Below are positions 58,981 to 64,000 of a stretch of 64,000 nt of DNA, in pieces; position 1 is the first letter of the stretch; the number at the start of each line of letters is the position of its first letter. The notes under the pieces are model-generated. The model was given only the letters and a program-made list of their open reading frames with translations, had not been told where the DNA came from and did not search any database. This DNA is from Lepeophtheirus salmonis (taxonomy: Eukaryota; Arthropoda; Copepoda; Siphonostomatoida; Caligidae), in NCBI RefSeq assembly GCF_016086655.4, contig NC_052143.2, positions 24,815,886-24,879,885 of the forward strand, in the 5' to 3' direction. The position numbers and the translations under genes were made by a program.

Positions 58981-60279
58981 TTAAATCAACATATCAAAAA
59001 TCAAAAATCAAATATACTATAACATATTATTTATTAACATGTGTTACACATATGGCTTAATAATTTATAAAATTTAAAAACTAATTTTTTGTATTATATT
59101 CCGTAAAATATTGCTTTAAAAATATATTAAAATCCACTTCTATGATAATTATAACTTCTAAACTAAGTTTTTACTTTTAAATTTATGTAGTATTAATAAT
59201 TCCAATAAGTTCCAATGACGTCCCCAGAAATAGAAAAAGAGATATTTACTTAATAAATCAACTGTGCTTGTCCAGCTATTTTCTTGTTGCCTAACCTTGT
59301 TTTATTAACATTGCCCTATACCCCTACAAATTTAAATAAAAGCTTGTCACAGAAATAGAAGAGTCCACTATTCTCAATCCTTAGGCTCCATGTTAATTTC
59401 CATAAGAAATATCTACACCTCCAATTCAGGTTATCCTTTCTATGTTTGAAGAGATGGAAGGAAAGTCAATGTGTGGGATAGAAGCGAGAGAAAGAGGGGA
59501 TTTACTTTAGTGTCTAGCTCCTTTTGAGATACTTGAAAGCTATGGAACTTTTATATATTAACAAATATTACATTTAAATAGTAAAATAAACTACTACAGG
59601 ATGAACGATCGGATTTTGTTGGAACATCAGGTTATAAATATACAGACCGACCCGACTACGGCTAAATCATGTATCACTAACTCTTACATATGTATTTTCA
59701 ATATCCTTTCTTTTTATTACCTTCTTTATAAATTTAATTTGTCAAAACCAATCATTTCTTTTAATAGATTCGAATCCTTAACAATGCCCATTTCTTCTTC
59801 TCAATAAGAAAGGAGAATAAGGAAGAGAAAAGTGGAAGTTTATATTTATTTTTGATGAAATCGAAGCTAGGATGAGATGAAACTTCTTTCCTTAATTTTT
59901 ATTTGATTGTATTTATGTGAAAGCAATTACACGAGTCGTTGTATGTGGGGAGAGAGATGAAGTAGGGTTATAATCCAATTTAGAAGTAAATAATAATTTT
60001 GTAATAATGATAATAATAAAAAAAAATGATGAAAAGAAATTGCAATCAAAAGTCAAATCAACGTTTGTTAAACTCTCTCTTGACTTTTTATTTATTTTTA
60101 TTATAGTCTATATCTATATATGTCTAGATAAAGAAATCAGCTCCCTATTATTTTTTTAACAGACATTTTCTTTAAAAAAAATACTTCAATAATCTAAAAT
60201 ACTAGTATATAAAATAGAGTTTGTACGTTTGAGTGTGTACATACTTTAGTGGTCCCCACAACGTTGAACCTAGAGGCAA
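58981..60279. other. AT-rich intergenic DNA
   Basis: The plus frame at 59601-59807 has no recognised domain. No repeat structure was noticed. Confidence 0.45.
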
Positions 60280-60440
60280 AAATGTTACATGGGTGCCTCT
60301 TCTGAACATGGTCAGGATAAATCGGGGGTGTCTATACTCAAAACATATAAACTGTTTTTTGGAGCTAAAGGAGACTAGAAGAGGGGTTGATTTATAAAAG
60401 TACCATGAAGGAGGGTTCAAAACAAGGTCACCAATTGGTA
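60280..60440 (+). repeat. dispersed repeat, copy 2
   Basis: It shares the ordered landmarks of the copy at 40370-40545, including CATGGGTGCCTCTTCTGAAC and TGTTTTTTGGAGCTAAAGGA. The minus frame at 60202-60420 covers this repeat and is not supported as a gene. Confidence 0.65.
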
Positions 60441-60509
60441 CTTGCTCAAGTAATTTTACAGAAGTACGTATTGAACAAACAAGGTTTATAAGATTATAAA
60501 AACAGTTAG

Positions 60510-60672
60510 TGAACTATTTTCTTGGTATTAGAAGGGTTCCTTGGATGTATGTGACACTTTTTTTTGGAGGTGGTTTTTAAGAATCCAGGGTACCCGAGGG
60601 TTTGGAACTACTTTTTGGTATTAGAGGGGTTTCTTGGATGTATATGATACATTGACAGTGGTTTTTAGCAAT
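60510..60672. repeat. tandem direct repeat, about 92-bp period
   Basis: TTGGTATTAGAAGGGTTCCT followed by TGGATGTATGTGACAC recurs as TTGGTATTAGAGGGGTTTCT followed by TGGATGTATATGATAC. Both copies then carry a GTGGTTTTTA segment. It is two diverged copies. Confidence 0.75.
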
Positions 60673-60830
60673 ACCATACTACTCTGGATAGTTTTTTTTT
60701 TTTTGAGGGAATAGATTCAACAGTTTCAAAAAATGACAACAAAATCGACTCGTAGGCCATGAAAGCTATAATGAAGATATCAGTCAAAATTTTACAGGAA
60801 CATAGTTTAAATAATATTCCATTATCTAAT

Positions 60831-60900
60831 TTGCACCAACTTGACTTAAATTCAGCGAATTCATAACGCCCTAATTTAATTTTAAGTCAAGTTGATGCAA
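60831..60900. mobile_element. 70-bp palindromic MITE-like repeat, copy 1
   Basis: TTGCACCAACTTGACTTAAA (60831-60850) pairs with the reverse complement of 60881-60900 at 19 of 20 positions, leaving a 30-bp centre. The same ends recur at 61362-61443. Confidence 0.7.
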
Positions 60901-61361
60901 CTGTACCTAAATGTGCGGACATATGATCACCTTTTTCCATAGGTGTTTTTTAATATATTAGAAAAGCATCGTTCGACTCCACTCAGATGTTCGTAGTAAT
61001 TAAGAGTTTGAATAGAGTTGAAGCTAGTAGAGAGGGAAGTAAGTAACAAATTAATTACTTTTTAACCCGAAAGATATGCTATGAAGCAACGTCACATCAT
61101 TGGATAACGTACTTCAGTCAGAAAAATAAGGTGAGAAGAACGTCTATTGGAAATCCTTTTATATAGACACATATGTATCTGAGGAAGAATGAAAAAATGG
61201 TCTTAAGTGAGAAAAATGTCATTCAATTTATTAGATAACAAGAAAAGAAATGAGGCAAGGGAAAATGGATCAATTGATATTCTGAAATTTGGTAAGTGAG
61301 ATATAAAGGTTAAGAACTGCTTCCCCACCAAGAAATCTGATATTACACTACAAAAGGCCCA

Positions 61362-61443
61362 GATGCACCAACTGTAATTAAATTTATATCAGCTAAAATA
61401 AAGTGAAGACTTAAACGGTGCTCCGTTTAAGTCAAGTTGATGC
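61362..61443. mobile_element. palindromic MITE-like repeat, copy 2
   Basis: It starts GATGCACCAACT and ends TTTAAGTCAAGTTGATGC, matching the ends of the 60.83-kb copy. Inside is a perfect hairpin, GACTTAAACGG, loop TGCT, CCGTTTAAGTC (61408-61433), not present in copy 1. Confidence 0.65.
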
Positions 61444-64000
61444 TTACCACAAATATTGTAGTAGCATCTGATCATTTTTTTTTAAATTAAAATTAAAGCA
61501 ACTATCAATGTGCTGGGAAATGTATTATTTTTCGGGCATGCAATATTTTGATAACTAGGACAGGTCTAGTAGTTCAACCCCAAAGATAATATATTTAAAC
61601 TATATATGAGGGGACAACAAAGAAAAATTGAGACAGTACGTGTAGAGGTTAGTATTCCGACTAAGGTTCAAGAGTCTCAGAGAAATTGGGATTTTAAATA
61701 CATGTATTAAAATCAAATTTTCAAAAGAAATTAAAAATTACATACATTATTGGCTTATCCAAGAGATCCAAGAGAGAGACAGAAAGAGGGGTGGGAAAAG
61801 AAACAAACAAGAACTATGTTCATTTGCATTGCTTTCAAAAATCTTTATTATTGTGAGCCACATTTTTAATGTCACGTTTCCTGTTGTGTTAAAGGCAGAA
61901 TGATTTATAGCCATTACAAATATTTTTGTCATCCATTATTTTCCTTCCTTGAATAATAATTTGAACATATTTTATATGCATATGTCCCGTATTCAGAGGG
62001 TTTCTTTAAAATCCTATTGGCAAAGTTTGAAGCCGGTTTGACACTTAAAAAATAGGATTTCCTTTCCAAATTCTACATATTTAGACGACTTGTACTCACT
62101 CCAAAATAAAACTTATCGTTCAAATATCAATGGACCCTAGTTGACTATAACAATATTCATCCCTCTTAAAAATAGGATAGAGAGACGTTACAAAATCAAT
62201 TATTCAATAGCGTAAAAATCACGCCTAACATGACGTCATTAAAAAGATGGTCCCTCGATTCATCATGTCTACTGATATGCTTCTAAATATTAAATACTGA
62301 AGTGAATGAAGAAAAGACTGTTATTTTCTACTTTACTTATCCCCAAACAGATTGTTTTTATTCTAGTTGACCTCACAAGAACAAAGACAGGATTCATTTT
62401 TCAAAAAGGCCTTTATAATGTGTTCATAATTTACCGTTTCATTATGATATTATTTAAAATTATGTTAATATAATCATAGTAAAAAGAAATCCATTATTTT
62501 TAATGGATTTCTTTATTTTTTTTCTCCATTAATGTTTGTCTCCTTGACAATCAAAACAGTGCTTACACGACGGTCGGAATGACGTATAAGGTATATACGA
62601 ATAATTCAAAATCCGCTAGTCTACGAAGTTGATAATATCTTGGCAACCCCTAGGTATGCCAATGCAAGGAGTATTTGAGAAATAGAATAGCGAATATACA
62701 AACTCCGGTGTATATTTTTTTTTTTAAAAAGAGGGATAACGAACAGTTTAGTAATTTACTAAAGATAAACTAGTTAAACCTATCATTTTTGATAACATGC
62801 TATTATATTAAAACAGTTTTAAGAGCTAATATTGGCTGGTTGAATTCGAATTCTTCTTTGATCTTCTAATATGGGTGTATCTCCCAATTTTGCAATACAC
62901 CATTGATAATTATGATAACCATGCACCTTACGACTCAATCAATCAAACATCATAGCAACCAAAAACAGAAATAGAGAATAGTGTACTTTAGGGATGAGTT
63001 CGTAGAAATGAAAAGAAAAAGGAAAAACTGCTCTGTCCTCATTTTAGATGTTCTTGACCAATGAGAGAAATGCATTGGTATCATTACGACATATGTTTCC
63101 TAGAATTGAAGAAAGATGTATAGAATGAACAACTGAGGGGCATGTTTGTGTCGGATATTAATTTTAAGAAAAAAAAAAACATCTATCTCATTACGAGGAA
63201 ACTTAAAGTTTAGATGTAGATAGAGGTGTTCAATATAATTACTCTATAAAATCATTCGATAAAATAAGGATCATAGTAAATCAGACCACTATGGAGATTA
63301 AATTTCTCATTATCTGCTGAATTCATTGATATATGTATATTTGATAAAAGAATATACAGTGATTTTTTAATATCTGTCACTTATGAATAATTAATAATTC
63401 TGTGATTGCAACATGTAATCTGGTAAGAACAGTGTTTTGAGATTATATAATATGCATGTAAATACTATTTACTTATTAATTAATTTGTTTATATGTATAC
63501 CACATTTATATATATTCATAGGTAATACATATTTATGTATTTAGAGATAGTCAAGTTATGATAAATGTAACCATACTTGATCAATTTTAGTTTATTTCTT
63601 ACGACAACAATAAGCAAATGCAAGGTTAATAAGATCTTGAAATATAATATTGGTGGGTCTCTGGATTACTTACCCGAGCTTATATGGTGGAAAGAGGGAA
63701 ATAGGCAGAAAAATTTGTGTAAGCTTTTCGCGCTTAAAGAAACTCTAAGGAAATGAGTGACAAACGTATCTTGTAAAAAATCAATCACTTTAAACTCGAA
63801 TATGTTTTTTTCATCTTTTGACTATTGACATTGCTAGAAAGAAGATTACTTTAACGCCTTTGTCTCGTTTTTCCTTCTCAGAACAAATTTTGGGTACATT
63901 CAAAGACCCATAACATTTTTTTAAATGTATATATATCAAGGTTAATAGAAATACAAGGTTATCCAATAACGCTTGTACAACTGTTGTTTGACTTTCATCA
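61444..64000. other. AT-rich intergenic DNA to the window end
   Basis: A perfect hairpin lies at 62483-62514 (14-bp arms AAAGAAATCCATTA with a TTTT loop). The last 50 bases contain TACAAGGTTATCCAATAA, which may be the start of another terminal repeat. No gene was recognised. Confidence 0.45.
62483..62514. repeat. perfect 14-bp hairpin
   Basis: AAAGAAATCCATTA, loop TTTT, TAATGGATTTCTTT. The arms match perfectly. Not associated with any recognised gene. Confidence 0.8.

Noticed and set aside
1..64000. CRISPR arrays, bacterial operons, phage or plasmid systems
   Set aside because: No regularly spaced repeats, no dense coding, and a clearly spliced animal gene; the window is eukaryotic.

Overview
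This is an animal nuclear genomic window: very AT-rich, with spliced genes, long introns and dense transposon debris. There is no bacterial-style gene packing, operon, rRNA, tRNA or CRISPR array that I could recognise. The one real host gene is a glutamate-gated chloride channel (GluCl). Its arthropod-type sequence, set among many different degenerate mariner copies, points to a crustacean, most likely a parasitic copepod of the sea-louse type (Caligidae). That assignment is inferred from family resemblance only.

Host gene (about 15.6-32.9 kb, + strand). Six exons join in consistent phase through canonical GT/AG sites: 15599-15783, 22242-22309, 25888-25969, 29720-29956, 31806-32256 and 32318-32729. 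They encode 477 residues of a pentameric ligand-gated channel: extracellular domain, Cys-loop, loop-C disulphide, M1, an anion-selective PAR motif before M2, M3, a cytoplasmic loop and M4. An AATAAA signal follows the stop codon. The exon with the signal peptide and true start codon was not found; it lies in the upstream 15.6 kb or outside the window.

Left flank (1-15.6 kb). Mostly unassigned AT-rich DNA with three mariner transposase relics (about 4.0-4.45, 6.55-7.33 and 11.2-11.6 kb). Introns 1 and 3 hold more mariner relics: an inverted pair at 16.2-17.6 kb, one at 20.0-20.7 kb and one at 27.0-27.6 kb.

Right flank (33-64 kb). No intact host gene is recognised. There is a hAT-type MITE with an 8-bp target duplication (34.6-35.1 kb). 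Next to it is a foldback/Mutator-like element with long inverted repeats and a 10-bp target duplication (35.2-36.2 kb). Further along are a Tc1/mariner-superfamily helix-turn-helix relic (42.3 kb), a broken THAP domain (43.8 kb) and two pieces of an uncharacterised repeat-encoded protein family (44.6-45.1 and 50.3-50.5 kb). Then come two more mariner relics (47.4 and 51.2-52.1 kb), a LINE tail with a CCHC knuckle (48.0 kb), an antisense P-element/THAP9-like transposase relic (55 kb) and an antisense LINE with endonuclease and reverse transcriptase motifs (56.1-59 kb). Small palindromic MITEs lie at 60.8 and 61.4 kb.

Many of the longest open frames here, especially on the minus strand, are antisense shadows of broken transposase genes. 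I found no new multi-gene system. The items most worth follow-up are the foldback-like element, the uncharacterised repeat family, the 36-A expansion inside the LINE, and the avermectin-relevant residues of the channel.
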